Positions 1-12,013 are shown, numbered from the stretch's first letter. The stretch is 64,000 bases of DNA from Rhyacophila brunnea (GCA_022495005.1 JAGYXB010000622.1:62001-126000); one strand, 5' to 3'. The notes: generated by a model not told the origin, from the sequence alone. Numbers and translations are program-made.

Positions 1-1767
1 AATTATTTTCATTATAATACACTTGAGAACCACACGGGTTTAGATCGTCAAAATATGGTTATTGGTAGAGAAAAGTATCGTACCAAAAGTATAAATACAC
101 AGAATAAAATATCATTTATCATTTTATTTCACAACCATGGGGTTACTTCGGCATATTAAATGTATGCCGATGTAACCCCATCACAAATGTTTAGGCATAG
201 TAAACGGATCTAGTATTAAGAGATTGTTTAAAATATAATGTTTATTATTCTCATCATATACTACGTAGAAAATTAATTAAGAAAGCAAAGTACTTACATA
301 TAAAAATATTATTTTCGATAAATGAATAAGTAAATGGAATTTTTATTGAATATTGAATTGTTGAAGATTAAAATTAAACATAATTTCACCTCTTCATAAA
401 ATTAAAGGTTGCGGAAGAGTACAAATTATGTCTTCATTGAGAACATCAGAAATGTCGTCAATAACTGGAAATATAAAAATTGTTTGTTTTTTTGAGACCA
501 TATTTTTTAATAAAATCTTTCTCCTGGTAAACTTAACCACGCGTTTGTCTTTTTTGTTGAAACTCAAAATTTTACCAACAAAGTGTTTGATGGTCTTTTT
601 GGTTTCAAACTTGATTAAAATCCAGTCTTCAATATTTTTTTTTCTTGAGGATCATTTACAACTTGTACTACGAACTACAATTGCATCCTCTATTTATTTT
701 CTAAAGGGTCATTAAAATTCTCTTCATCGGTGTCTGGCAACAAGTCAGATATATTTCCAGTATCAGATGATGCTGACGTGAAGTATTCGTCATCTTCAGA
801 GCTTGATGTTGAATATAGTTTATTCGCTTGGCAAAGGCTGAAGCCAATCACTCTTTGGAATGCCATTTTTAAATGGAGTTTCTATTTTATTTATTTGAAC
901 ATAATGCCCAACTAACTCCATAACTTCCTTCCTCGATAATTTAAAACCATTTCGCTCCATTACGTGTAGATTTTCTGCCAATTTCCGTTCTAGAGTAAGG
1001 GATAAAGCAGTTGGCTTGCCCATCGATGAGGATTTATGCCCATATGTTCCATTGACGTGGTCCATGAGTGTCATTCGTGGAATTTTAAATAGTTTGGATG
1101 CTTGATATCCACTTATTATTTTTGATAACACTTCATCAACAGCATGATTCAATTGCTCTTTTATGGAAGACGTGGCTCTGTTAGACTTTCTTTTGTAGGT
1201 TCGAGGCATAATCACGGCTTTTTTATCTGTAACAAACCAGACATTGTTATTAGGTTTTTAAAACTGAGTTTTTATTGGTAAAAATAAATATATTTCATCT
1301 AAGTAGGTATACTCGTACGAACTAACCCCATATTTAAAAAATACGGGTATAGATCGTCATGCATGTGACGAACTTATCTGCTGTTAACCAAGCTAGTGGG
1401 GTTAGTCCGTCAGCAGTCAAAAATAATTGAAGGCACATGTAAAAATATAAAATAAAAGCTAAAATAGAAAACGGTATAAGCAAATTAGGTACATACCAAA
1501 AATCAGTTGATTTGGGCATTGGATTATCGAGATATTTTACGATTTGACGATCTAACCCCATTTACATTGTAAAAGTTGAATCACGACAAAACTTCTCTCC
1601 TCTGCCACGTAAGCTAGACTGAAGCTAACTTCTTTGCAAATGTGGAGGACGTTGAGTATGAATGTTGGTAACACGGATACGAAGCGGCACTCATCCACAT
1701 CGCTGCAATAAGAAAATAAAGGCACTGGACGAACTAGACCCATTGACGATCTTGCCCCGACTTACCT
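1..1767 (-). mobile_element. Pogo-like non-autonomous element, family I, copy 1 (cut by window edge)
   Basis: This is the inverted paralogue of the element at 54653-57067. Its terminal inverted repeat ends at 1767 (reads AGGTAAGTCGGGGCAAGATC on the minus strand) and is followed by TA at 1768-1769, the target duplication expected of the IS630-Tc1-mariner/pogo superfamily. The other end lies outside the window: position 1 corresponds to about 56393 in copy 2. It carries a broken HTH protein (343-1209), a hairpin at about 136-184 shared with copy 2, and several internal copies of the end-like word GGGGYAAGATCGTC or its complement (for example near 38-52, 1546-1560 and 1744-1757). No DDE catalytic domain is present. 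Family placement rests on the HTH protein and the TA duplication. Confidence 0.8.
343..1209 (-). pseudogene. Pogo-like transposase remnant, HTH and C-terminal domain only, copy 1
   Basis: The reading starts at ATG 1209 (MPRTYKRKS). It runs through a psq-type helix-turn-helix ([20 protein letters not shown]) and the start of a CENP-B-type HTH ([22 protein letters not shown]). A one-base deletion near 850 relative to copy 2 then shifts the frame. Downstream the C-terminal part is intact in another frame: a Ser/Asp/Glu-rich linker, then DWILIKF and [10 protein letters not shown], a tail seen on many insect jerky/pogo-like transposases. The roughly 200-residue DDE domain that should lie between the HTH and the tail is missing. 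The shift removed from copy 2 at about 55815 is absent here, so the two copies decayed independently. It is not expected to catalyse transposition. Confidence 0.75.
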
Positions 1768-1769
1768 TA

Positions 1770-3350
1770 CTTATAAAAAATGATTATTAACGTGGAGTCA
1801 CCCACAGATTATTTTTTTTATTCAAAGCTAGCGGATCGCTGAGAATATAACAAAGGTACCGACAGTATTGAAGCATGCCAGGGCTGTCGAAGACGTCTTA
1901 CATATTTTTATGAGAAGTTGTTTTTAATTGTGTGCAATTTGCCGGAAATATATAATATATACAGTTGCTTACCATTCGGTTATCCAATGAGCTGTGTTTT
2001 ATTTAATCTTCTGCCAACATCTCGCGTAAGGCTATCTGATATTATAAAAGTCACACAGTACAACAGTGTTTAAATCTAATATGTAATTGCACAGGTTTAA
2101 TTAAAAACTATAACGAAATTAACATTTTAATGATTTACAGATTTTCCTATGTTATATTATCAACTTAATAGCAATTTTAATGATACAAGATACATATTAC
2201 GATATAAGTACTCAAAATACACATCATCAGATAATATGTGAAATATTTTGATAAGCAAAAATATAAGAACAATACAAAAATAGCATAACATAATCAGCTA
2301 GTCTTTTCCTACTTATTTTAGATGAATGTCGTTTGATGCTTGGAAATATGTAATTATTCCGTCTGTACAGTAAGCTATTTTTAACTTTAAATTTGTAACT
2401 CTTTAAAACGCACCATTAGATTGATATTATTTTGACAGCCCTGTATTCCTTCGGCCGGCATCAGGTTACGTCGCATACATGTTATGTTTGAAGGTAATAA
2501 TAATAATAATAATGATTATTCATTCGACTGAGAATTGTAATTAATAATTATTGCGTTTCTTAAAATAAATCCCCGATGGTTAGAGGTTTTTGAGGTTAGA
2601 CAGAATTAAAATGACGTCCTTTCAACGCTGAGGTTACTTTCTGACTAAACTATGAATGACCTTATACTGTTCAGCTCACTCTTAATGTTGTTAACAATGT
2701 AGGTACCTAAATGAACAATTATTAATGTCAAAATACATAAATCGCCCAAAATATACCAAAACTATTATGATTTGGTTTAGGCAGGGTTTAATTGATTTTT
2801 AAAAATTAACCAATACCATCTGTAAATTGTAGTCTTAGTTCATGGCAGATCTTAACAGCCTACATCCACCCTTTGCTACTGCTATACAGTATCAAAATGC
2901 AGTGATCTACCACACTCTACCTTTGTCATTCTTCAACTTGTATACACATATTGTATGTATTTGGTTAAGGATAGTGAGGCGTTACAAATTTAACAATTCT
3001 TGTATTTTATCATGCCAGGGAAATCCTCAATATCTGTCAAAAATAATACTCACTTCAAATCATTCAAAACTTTATTATGTCTTATAACAGTATTATAATA
3101 ATATCTAGCAATTAATATTGCTCAACATATTTATATTATAGAAGCCCCAATTCTCTGTATCATGACATCATCAGCCTGTTTTGGTTCCGGTATTGACAAG
3201 GTGCTATTTAGGTACGAGTTTCTCTCAGGAAAGCTGTCCCTGTCACGTGGCCACATCACAGCGCATACGTGTTAGGACGATTTGATTGTTATTATAATAA
3301 CAGCTGTTCGATGCAAGTCTCTTTACCTGCGCGCTTGTTTTTTTAACATG
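1770..3350. other. Intergenic AT-rich stretch, no gene seen
   Basis: I see no coding region or element ends here. A short TAA microsatellite runs from about 2495 to 2513. Open frames such as the one at 2842-3087 encode no recognisable sequence. Confidence 0.6.
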
Positions 3351-3909
3351 TAAGGTGAATCGGGGTAAGTGTAGCTACTAAGATATCTCAGTATCTACTA
3401 CAAATTGGATGATGCCTTCTATGGAAAGGTGATAGCAAAGTCACTGATTTATAAAAATAATCAGAAATGGTGTCGATACCATGTTTTTTGAGGTGACTAC
3501 ATGGATTATTCTCCAGACGACATTTTGAAGTCGACGAGTGAGATGGTAGCTGTTACTAAAATATTTTTTAAAACACGGAAATCTTCACATTTTGGTTGTA
3601 AAATTTGGCGAGTTTATGTGTTTTGATACCCTGCTTCACGTTTTGTTATCGTTTTACTTATTGATAAGCATTTTAAAGCTTTAATCGAGTATACACACTT
3701 TCCCCACGAAATTAGACGCGTGGGGTAAGTGTGCCTTTGTGTTATGTCACACTTCCCCCATATATTTTCTATGAATTCGCATAGTCATTATTTTAACTAG
3801 TGATGGGACACGATGCATTATTTATACCGATCGAAAAATTTATCGTAATTGAAATAAAATGTTTATAATTTTATTATTATAGTTTTATGTTAGCTAAGTA
3901 GGTAGGTAG

Positions 3910-4506
3910 TGAGATCCCCGGGGTTCCAGCGGCTAGCTCAGGAGTCCATCGAACCCCGGATTCACAAAAAAAAGAAATTCAAACGGTTGGAGTATAAATA
4001 AAACACGGTCTTTCGTGCTCGTAACGTGGTCTTCTTATATTTTACATTTTCTTTAAACGTTTACATATTTTGTTTTAACAATAAGTTTCGCAGGTCCTAT
4101 CCTATCGGAAAGGGGACGCTTACTAATTACTTTTTTCTTTTTCAAACTTCGCGTACCCACGCCATTCCAGCAAAAGGGACTCTCGTGATTGGCCAAATTT
4201 TATCGCGTGATCTTTGATTCGGCGAATCACGAGCCTGACCCTGGCGCAGGCGCGTCGAAATTTGGACGTTGCCGACAAGCGCAGCAAAATTTATTATATT
4301 TAAATACTTATATTTAGTCTTAAAATTATCGCTTTCATCCATCATCATTTATACTTTTTAAATTAAAAAATACTTACGTGGTTGAGCAAGGAATCAGATT
4401 AGATGTTTTATGAAGCCGTTTCTAGAGGTCAGGGTTACGTTTCGACTTGAGCTACTAAATGATTGTTTTACACCGGGAGAAGCCCGCCTGTAACAGGGGT
4501 GTATCA
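3910..4506 (-). repeat. 3' LTR (597 bp)
   Basis: It is a near-identical copy of the repeat at 7444-8042. By eye the two differ at about six substitutions and one 2-base run-length change, which implies a recent insertion. On the element's strand it starts TGATACACCC and ends GATCTCA. Confidence 0.9.
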
Positions 4507-4520
4507 TTCGCCCCATCTGG
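4507..4520 (-). other. Putative polypurine tract
   Basis: On the minus strand the bases just upstream of the 3' LTR read AGATGGGGCGAA, the position where plus-strand priming occurs in LTR elements. The tract is short, so the call depends mostly on its position. Confidence 0.5.
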
Positions 4521-5002
4521 ATTAAAGTCGAAAGGTACGCCCTGATCTCATCGGCCACCCATCCAATTCCTTGTTCATCCGTTAAATACATGGCATGATA
4601 ACAGTTTATATAAAAAAAAATTCAACTACAATCTAACTATTCTAACAAAAAAAAAAAAACAACTAACTTTACGTATTGTTTCTATATTTATTTTAATTAC
4701 TATTTTCCTGCTCAAAGCAATGCTCCTGAATAAGTCAGAGTTTGATTTATTTTCCTTTCTTATTATCATTTGTCATAATTTATTATTATTTTATTTTTCT
4801 CCTGTAATGTCGTGCGTTTATTTTGTTTTCGTAATGTTTTTGTTATTCTTCTCGTTCTTTTATACTGGTCAGCGGAGGGGTCGTGGAGCTGCAGTCTTCG
4901 ACTCTTGGGCTGTCCAGTTTTTTTTGTATTCCGAGAGGCTACATTTGTAGACGTTTGGCCCTCGTTCGGAATTATTATTTCGTGTTACGTTTTTCTTCTT
5001 CT

Positions 5003-5308
5003 GTGGGTCTATTCTATGCTTATCGACCGCTAAAGTGATAAAGTGAAAAATATTATCAAACTTAGGGTAGGTTTGTATCAAAATATTAGCACTTATTGTA
5101 ACAATTACACGAAGCCGGTTTTATTGTTGCAATAAGTGCTATATTTTAACAGCACCTATCTTGCTGCTGTTAAAATATCGCACTTATTGCAACAATAAAA
5201 CCGGCTTCGTGTAATTGTTACAATAAGTGCTAATATTTTGATACAAACCTACCCTAAGTTTGATACTATTTATCAATTTAGTGTTCGATAAGTATAGAAT
5301 AGACCCAC
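5003..5308. repeat. Large near-perfect inverted repeat inside the LTR element
   Basis: The core arms 5054-5154 and 5165-5265 are each 101 bases, complementary except for one pair (5140/5179), and separated by only 10 bases (5155-5164). Complementarity continues outward, with small gaps, to about 5003 and 5308 (GTGGGTCTATTCTAT on the left arm and its complement on the right). A transcript across it would fold into a long hairpin. There is no TA or TTAA signature at the ends of the core, so I cannot assign it to a MITE family. It may be an inverted duplication within the element. Confidence 0.9.
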
Positions 5309-7416
5309 TGGTGCAATAGGAGCGTACCTCGTTTGGCGTCGTCTGCCTTTGCAACCAGGGCGTGGTAGTGGCGTTACTATTGAGCCAGGCTCGTTCCGAG
5401 CAGCGGATATCTTTCTGTGGAAAGTTTTCCACTGATCTGCTGGTCTCTGGAGTATCACCTCTTAGATGGACAGGTACTGTGTCTCCATCTGTTCCTATTA
5501 CTGCTGGCAAGGCATCGTATAGCGGTACAACGGCCAGGCTCGTTGACGGCGGCACGGCTTTCCCACAGGTACTAGGATGGATTTTCACAATAAGTATCCT
5601 TTTCCCTTTCTTTGCTTTGTAGATGGTTACACTTCGGAAGTACCTCTTGTTGTTTCACGATATCTTTCAGGCGTCACGTCCCTAGTCTCTCCATGAACCT
5701 GCGCGAGAAAGGAGAGTGCGCACTCTCCACACCATCAAGCTTTGGTATCATGAATTTTCGGCTACGCTGCCTTTGGATACGCTTACTTCGAGAGGTGGCT
5801 CCCTTTGTGCTTCCAAATTGTCTTCATCTGTATTTATTCTTTTTCTTTCTTTAGTAATTTATTCGTTCATTAGACTTCCTGTACTTTAAATTTATTCGAA
5901 TTTACTTTAATAATTACTCCTACCCCATACATTAAATAGCTACTAATTTTATATAAAATCTTCCCATTGTACTTATGGTACTTACTATCATTTTTAATAT
6001 TTTACCCTAATACCCATAATTATTTTGCAACATTGTATTGACTGTATAAATCACATTGATATTAAAAATTGAAATATTCCACCCTCTCATTATATTTATT
6101 TCTGAATCAGTACACTTAAAACTGTGTAATTAACTTTATTTTTAGTGAAACCCATTTTATTTTAAAAAAAATTGTTTCGTTTTACGCGCCCGATCCCGGC
6201 GTTATCGCGTTAAGTCTCATGTCATCCGATTCCAAAGGCGCGCCGATTTGCGGTGCCTCTCACGTTTTATTATTAACATTTTTTTTTTTTTTTTTATCAC
6301 AAGCATACAATCTCTACTTTCATCCTCTTATACCTAATTTTAACTTATTATTAAAATTTCACTTATCAACTATAATATACACTTCGTCGAGTGATGCCGT
6401 ATTATTCCCGTTCCGTTTTCGCTGTGTTAAATTTACGATTGGTAATTTGTAAAGAAATAATAGTGACGGTCGTATACTATTTTCTTCGTTTCTCTTTGGA
6501 TTCAAATTATTAACACGGCGTAACTTTGAAACAGGTTTCGCGCTACTGTAGAATATCCTTTCTTTCCCGTTTATAAAATTGTTTGCGATTTTCAATGTTA
6601 ATGTTTTCGAATTCATTCATATTTACTTTATTTGAACGGAAAGAATTGGCGTCACTTTGCGAAATGTTATTTTTAAAACTAGAATGTACATTTTTCGTAC
6701 TAATGAACTTAAGATTACAAGGCTCAGAAAGTTGGTCCTTAATTAACTTTATATCCGTAATTAGAAGAATTTCCGGATGTTTTATTCGTATAATCTACAC
6801 ATTTCACTTCTAACAGCAACTCGGCGTTCACCCTTTACTCGAGGGTTGGCGACTGGTCCTGCTTCATCTCCTCGTGGTCGAGCCTGCGCCCGCACAGATT
6901 CGATTCATCTCAGCTTGCGCGCCTTTTCAGCCCTCTTGTGAGGCTCCCTGGCCTCGCGTTTCCTTTTTCTCTCCTCACCGAACATCCCGTGGTCGACTAG
7001 GGTACACGACATGTTAGTGATACCCTAGGAAAATCGGCATTTTGCTCGCCGTTTTTCGTCGTGAGTGGGCCGTGGCCTCTACGAGCCCTCCTCGCTGGAT
7101 ACCGTCGATGATGTGTCTGGTCTCCATAGGTGGGATTTGTGCAGCCGTTCGTCGTACTGGAGACGCGCTGGTGCTACGGTCTCCAGCACGACGCTATGCG
7201 CGGTCAGCTCCGTATGTGGACTGTCTTCGAACACCAGAGGAGGGCTCTCCCGGTTTGATGTTGGAGACAGCACTTCTTCTTTGATAAGGGTCACGTCGGA
7301 GTCCACTTTTTAGTTAACCATTTCTTGGTTGTTCCGGCTCCTGGATCATAAACTTTTATTTAGCGTTCGCGGGCGTAAATTTTATTTCGCGGGTTCGGAA
7401 GAATCCATGCGATTCT

Positions 7417-7442
7417 TCGAGCTTCACGTTGCCAAGGCGCCA
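7417..7442 (-). other. Putative primer binding site, tRNA-Lys type, with small insertion
   Basis: Read on the minus strand directly after the 5' LTR it shows TGGCGCC, then an extra TTGG, then CAACGTG, and soon GCTCGAA. These blocks match, in order, the complement of the 3' end of insect tRNA-Lys(CUU). The four-base interruption may weaken primer annealing. Confidence 0.6.
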
Positions 7443-7443
7443 T

Positions 7444-8042
7444 TGAGATCCCCGGGGTTCCAGCGGCTAGCTCAGGCGTCCATCGAACCCCGGATTCACA
7501 AAAATACGAAATTCAAACGGTTGGAGTATAAATAAAACACGGTCTTTCGTGCTCGTAACGTGGTCTTCTTATATTTTACATTTTCTTTAAACGTTTACAT
7601 ATTTTGTTTTAACAATAAGTTTCGCAGGTCCTATCCTATCGGAAAGGGGACGCTTACTAATTACTTTTTTCTTTTTCAAACTTCGCGTACCCACGCCATT
7701 CCAGCAAAAAGGACTCTCGTGATTGGCCAAATTTTATCGCGTGATCTTTGATTCGGCGAATCACGAGCCTGACCCTGGCGCAGGCGCGTCGAAATTTGGA
7801 CGTTGCCGACAAGCGCGGCAAAATTTATTATATTTAAATACTTATATTTAGTCTTAAAATTATCGCTTTCATCCATCATCATTTTTACTTTTTAAATTAA
7901 AAAAAATACTTACGTGGTTGAGCAAGGAATCAGATTAGATGTTTTATGAAGCCGTTTCTAGAGGTCAGGGTTACGTTTCGACTTGAGCTACTAAATGATT
8001 ATTTTACACCGGGAGAAGCCCGCCTGTAACAGGGGTGTATCA
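7444..8042 (-). repeat. 5' LTR (599 bp)
   Basis: It is the partner of 3910-4506, with the same TG...CA ends. On the element's strand an AT-rich TATA-like run (TATTTAAATATAATAAA) lies in the first half of the LTR and may be the promoter. GTAG follows it at 8043-8046. Confidence 0.9.
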
Positions 8043-8573
8043 GTAGGTACTCGAAAGAGTGCATGTGTTTTAATTTAATACATAAGTTTTTAAAATAAGT
8101 GCTAATGATAATTTAATGTGCATTTTTTCACATGTAAAGATAAACGAAAGACAGATAAAGGAGCTTTTTTTTCTAGATTCCTTTATAGATACCTCGCATT
8201 TACTATCGAGGTTTCTTAAGGACTTTGGCACGCAAACTACTCTACTTGATGCTAATCAAATGAAAATTGTGCCGGCTGAGAAAATATGCCTTAATTGAAA
8301 ACTATTCTTCTACCCGCATCGGGTATTGCTAATTTGAATTCGGCCAGGGCCTATGAAACCGCCTTGCAAAACCCTGAAAAATTCTTAGTAGCGCAAGGCG
8401 GAGGTGATTCTGATGAATATTTTGTCGTATTCATTGGGAACTGAGGACTGCGATTTGTAGTCGAGTTTTTTTCCCGTGGTAAAAGAAATGTCGCATAGGA
8501 CTGATATTCTGAACATATACGTATCCTATCTTATATGATTGCAGTCACTGGATCTGAAAGGCATGAATCAGCA

Positions 8574-9347
8574 TTACATGTCACCATTTATTATTTTTAT
8601 TCTTTTTATTACATCAATACAGAAATTAAAAAGTGCATTTATTCCGGCCTCGTTTGCTATGGTCCCCGGAAGGTCTCGAATGTCCGCATCTGCCATCTGT
8701 AATAAAAAGTTCTTGTTGTGCCGCTCCTTGCTAAAGATTTGACAATCTAGGAGTAAATGTAGGACATCCTGGTCGCTTCCGTCGTCGCATGGACACTTTC
8801 CATCAGATGTTATTTTAAACCGGTGCAGGTATGCTCGCATGACTCCGTGACCTGTAAGAATCTGAGTCATCTCAAAACACAGCCCCTTATGCACCCTGAC
8901 GTCTCGTGCTGCTGAAATTGAAGGTAAAAACTTTCGGGTCAACTCCCCTGTCGGAGAGTTTAGGTATCGTGAGTTCCATTCGTTTTTCGCCATATCTGAA
9001 ATTGTAATTTTTGCGTAGCTCAGAGGAAATTTGTCATAAGCTATCGCGGTCTTGGGTTGAGAGGCACCATGCCGAGCCAATTTGTCGGCTCTTTCATTTC
9101 CTTCTATCTCGGTGTGTCCCCTTATCCACTTGAAGTGCACCTCGGGGTGGCATCGTCTCAGTATTGCGGACTCGCTGTGAATAGAAAAGACAATCGGATT
9201 AGTAGACAAGGGATCTCCAATTGCTTGGATTGAGCTTTTGGAGTCCGAATAAATACAGATACTATGGTTTTTGATGAGCTTTCGTTGGATTGGATCTGAG
9301 CCTGCCAACTCCAGAGCGAATTGGATGGCATAGAGTTCGGCCTGCAT
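8574..9347 (-). pseudogene. Non-LTR retrotransposon pol, RNase H and C-terminal zinc region
   Basis: The product begins with a ribonuclease H domain: AELYAIQFALELAG and IYSDSKSSIQAI hold the first acidic residues, and WIRGHTEIEGNERADKLA holds the His and last Asp region. It is followed by a Cys/His cluster (CPCDDGSDQDVLHLLLDC), as in I, LOA and RNase-H-bearing R1 elements. RNase H would remove the RNA strand during target-primed reverse transcription. The stop is at 8574-8576. It lies directly downstream of the RT region in the same element but in a different frame, so the polyprotein is broken. There is no poly-A tail after the stop, which fits R1/LOA-type 3' ends. Confidence 0.85.
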
Positions 9348-9385
9348 TACCGTACAATAGCTGGCAAGGCGGTACTTACGAGTCG

Positions 9386-10745
9386 CTATCTCACCGCCGC
9401 TATGTTTTTCCGTTTGACAGCTTCATGCCATATGCTGGCCGCATACGTGATCATAGGCTCAATAGCACAAGTGTAGAGAATTCGAAGAGCTTCAGAAGAT
9501 ACACCCCATGTGGTTTGGCCATTCTTGCTAGTTTGAGCGAAGTCACCGCTGCTCTTTTGCAGATGCTGTCCGCGTGCTTTGACCAATTTAGTTTGTCATC
9601 GATTACTACCCCTAAAAGTTTAAAATCCCTAGAAAAAGATAGAGGTTGCTCATTCATCACCAGCGAAGGCGGAGAGACGCGCCTCCTAGTAAAGAATAAG
9701 ACCTTCGTTTTCTCCGCGGAGAAAGACAGTTTGACCTTCCTTCCCCAGGCCTCGACGCTCTCCAACACGCTGTTAGTCATGGTTTCTAGAGAACCAAGTT
9801 CTTTGGATTCCATAATCAGCAATACACCATCAGCAGAGGCCTGTGCGTGTACACCTTCATGAAACGGCATAGAGAGAAGATCGTCGAGAACTATGTTCCA
9901 CAGTACAGGGCCGCAAGACGAACCTTGTATGCATCCCTTTGATGTCTCTTTGGTAGCAGATGCTCCAGCATATTCGACGAAGACTTCTCGGTAGGATAGA
10001 TAGTTTTTGATGAGCCTGAAAATGTTAGCGGAACAATTTTTAGATTTCAACTGTTGAATAAGATATGGCCACCATGCGTTGTCAAACGCGCCTTTGATAT
10101 CAAGAGATACCGCCGCTACGAGCTGACCATCGCGGTTAGCCCCCCTGATTCTATCAATTGCTACATGAAACGCATTTTCAGTACTCTTTTGAGGGGTGAA
10201 ACCGTACTGGTATTCGCTGAGCAGATGTTTAGTCTGAAGTTTCCAGGAAACTCGATAAATAAATAATATTTCAAGTACTTTACCGAACACGGGCAATCCG
10301 ATGGGCCGATATGACGAGACGTTAGCGTAGTCGTCCTTTCCCGGTTTGGTAATGACCACGACTCTAGCTACCTTCCAGATTTTTGGAAAATGACCAATTC
10401 GCAAACAAGCATTATAAGCACAACTATGCTAGGAACAGTTAAGAATGAATTGAGACAGATATCCGACGTGAAGCTGTCGTGTCCCGGAGCTTTAGCTGGA
10501 TTGAACAGCCTCATTCTTCTTTCGACCTCCTCGAGAGTGAAGTTCTCGTCGTCATCTTCCTTTGAAGGAATCGAGGCGGCATTTCGGAACAATGTCTGTT
10601 GCTCCGTTTCGTTTGCAATATTGTCGTCTGGAAAAAAATACGCAAGAAGAGCCTCTGCAGATTCGAGAGCCGAAGAGGTCATGCGACCGTTGATTGTCAG
10701 AGTTTCAGGCGGTTTGAACGCCTTACTTTTGAGCAATCTCTGAAG
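9386..10745 (-). pseudogene. Non-LTR reverse transcriptase, catalytic site destroyed
   Basis: N-terminal RT sequence (EEVERRMRLFNPAKAPGHD, 10736-10368) is followed in another frame by the fingers and palm (ITKPGKDDYANVSSYRPIGL, LDIKGAFDNAWW) and by the thumb (ALRILYTCAIEPMITYAAS). The second catalytic motif, normally YADD, reads SADG near 9830-9845. That is two single-base changes, Y to S and D to G, so a metal-binding aspartate is lost. With the frameshifts this makes the element dead. Family: I/R1/LOA group, from the EN-RT-RNase H order and zinc-knuckle ORF1. It is part of the insertion at about 8540-12345. Confidence 0.85.
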
Positions 10746-10871
10746 ACTAGACCATACATTCTCTTCTCCCTGAGCCGAGCAATGGCTCTTCCAGCTTTCT
10801 AATTTCGCTTCCGCAATCGCAGTTTCATACTTATTCTTTGCGGCTTCAAAAATCTGTCGAGTGAACGGCTG

Positions 10872-11719
10872 TCAAACCACGCCTGAATTGCGAAATTTTG
10901 TCCTTGCTACTCTAAAAGCCGTCTTCAGTGTATCCAATTTCAGACTCCACCATGGATTGCTTTTTCTTTGGAATCCTTCGCCCGAAGAGCGCACCATCGT
11001 GCTCTTGCATGCCGACTCGTTCGCCAATGACCATTCTTTGACAATGTCTTCGAGCTCATTTGCGTCTGTGACGCTATCCAAACTATCTACAGTGATACCG
11101 CGATCCTGAATCTGGGAAATAAGTGCAAGCCCAAAATCTATCCAGTTAGCCTTGGACGTCTTAAACAAACCTGGTCGCTGTTGATCGACATTTGAAGTTT
11201 TGTTTGCAGCGTAGGTATCTGCGGCCTGTAATGAAAAAACAATCGCATTGTGGTCGGATCCTAACGTTGCATCACAACATACTCTCCAATTTTCAACTCT
11301 CGTGAGCATAGCGTTGGAACACGCAGTAATATCAATATAGCTTTCCAGCTTACGAGTTCCTCTGATCGTTTCAAACGTTGGGACAGAACCCTCGTTTAAT
11401 ACGTTTAGGTCGTGCTGTGCTAAAAATCTGACACGGCTGTGCCTCTGCTATCAGTACGTCGACTGCCCCACCAGATGCTTTCTGCGTTTACGTCGCCTCC
11501 GAGTAACAGCCTGTGACCTTTTAAAGTGTTCATTAGCCTGCTCATGCCGGTCAGCGATTCATCGATGTGCACCGACGGCGCGCAGTACAGTGATCCGACC
11601 AGTAGCGTTTCTCCTAAGTAGTCGAGTTCTACAACAGCGCAACTATATGAGCTAAACTCGGAAAGTAAAATGCAGTGGGTTAGAGATGACATTCGACGCA
11701 CAAGAATAACTGCCTTCAC
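10872..11719 (-). pseudogene. Non-LTR endonuclease (EEP fold) region
   Basis: Two frames together give most of an apurinic-type endonuclease domain: LLVGSLYCAPSVHIDESL and LLLGGDVNAESIWWGS (11719-11420), then ATLGSDHNAIVFSL (11309 and below), which carries the C-terminal Ser-Asp-His catalytic triad motif. This domain nicks the target DNA to prime reverse transcription. The sequence between it and the RT N-terminus (KSNPWWSLKLDTLKTAFRVA) is the usual linker of R1/I-type pol. A frameshift or stop separates the two blocks near 11310-11420. Confidence 0.8.
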
Positions 11720-12013
11720 TTGATACAGACTGCTCGGCTTCTGAAAAATGATACCTGAAAAAAGCGACGAACGGATTTGACCCGTGTTGCTAGTGTACGG
11801 TTCCTGGTTTTTTAAGCCAGGTCCACGTTATTAGATTCCATATACCTGATGAAAGAGACTGTGGCGACCTCGCACCGTGCAAGATTCGCTTGTGCAACTT
11901 TTAGGTGTATAGCCATTATTGGTTTCCAAAGTCAGTTGCGGAAATAGACTTGGCTTCTTGTTGGCGGTGCAATATGCATGCGCGCGATAGAGGGCTGTGA
12001 CCCGTCGAAGCCG

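Larger units (their letters stand above)
3910..8042 (-). mobile_element. Non-autonomous LTR retrotransposon without gag-pol
   Basis: Two direct repeats (3910-4506 and 7444-8042) begin TG and end CA, and the whole is flanked by the 4-bp duplication GTAG (3906-3909 and 8043-8046). The element reads on the minus strand. Next to the 7444 LTR the minus strand shows TGGCGCC (7442-7436), followed after a few extra bases by CAACGTG and GCTCGAA. These are the successive segments of a primer binding site for tRNA-Lys(CUU). Next to the other LTR there is a purine-rich stretch, GATGGGGCGAA, in the polypurine-tract position. The 2.9-kb interior has no recognisable gag, protease, RT or integrase, so it would depend on another element. 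It contains a large hairpin (5003-5308). Confidence 0.85.

Noticed and set aside
5184..5622. Overlapping open frames on both strands inside the LTR element
   Set aside because: They partly cover the inverted repeat and show no gag, pol or env motif.
7079..7306. Open frame just after the 5' LTR that might be a gag N-terminus
   Set aside because: It starts with GTG, is 75 residues long and has no recognisable motif.
8116..8510. Open frames after the LTR element that could be transposase sequence (LNSARAYETALQNPEKF)
   Set aside because: The text has some protein-like texture but I cannot match it to any transposase region, and it lies upstream of the HTH fragment rather than downstream.
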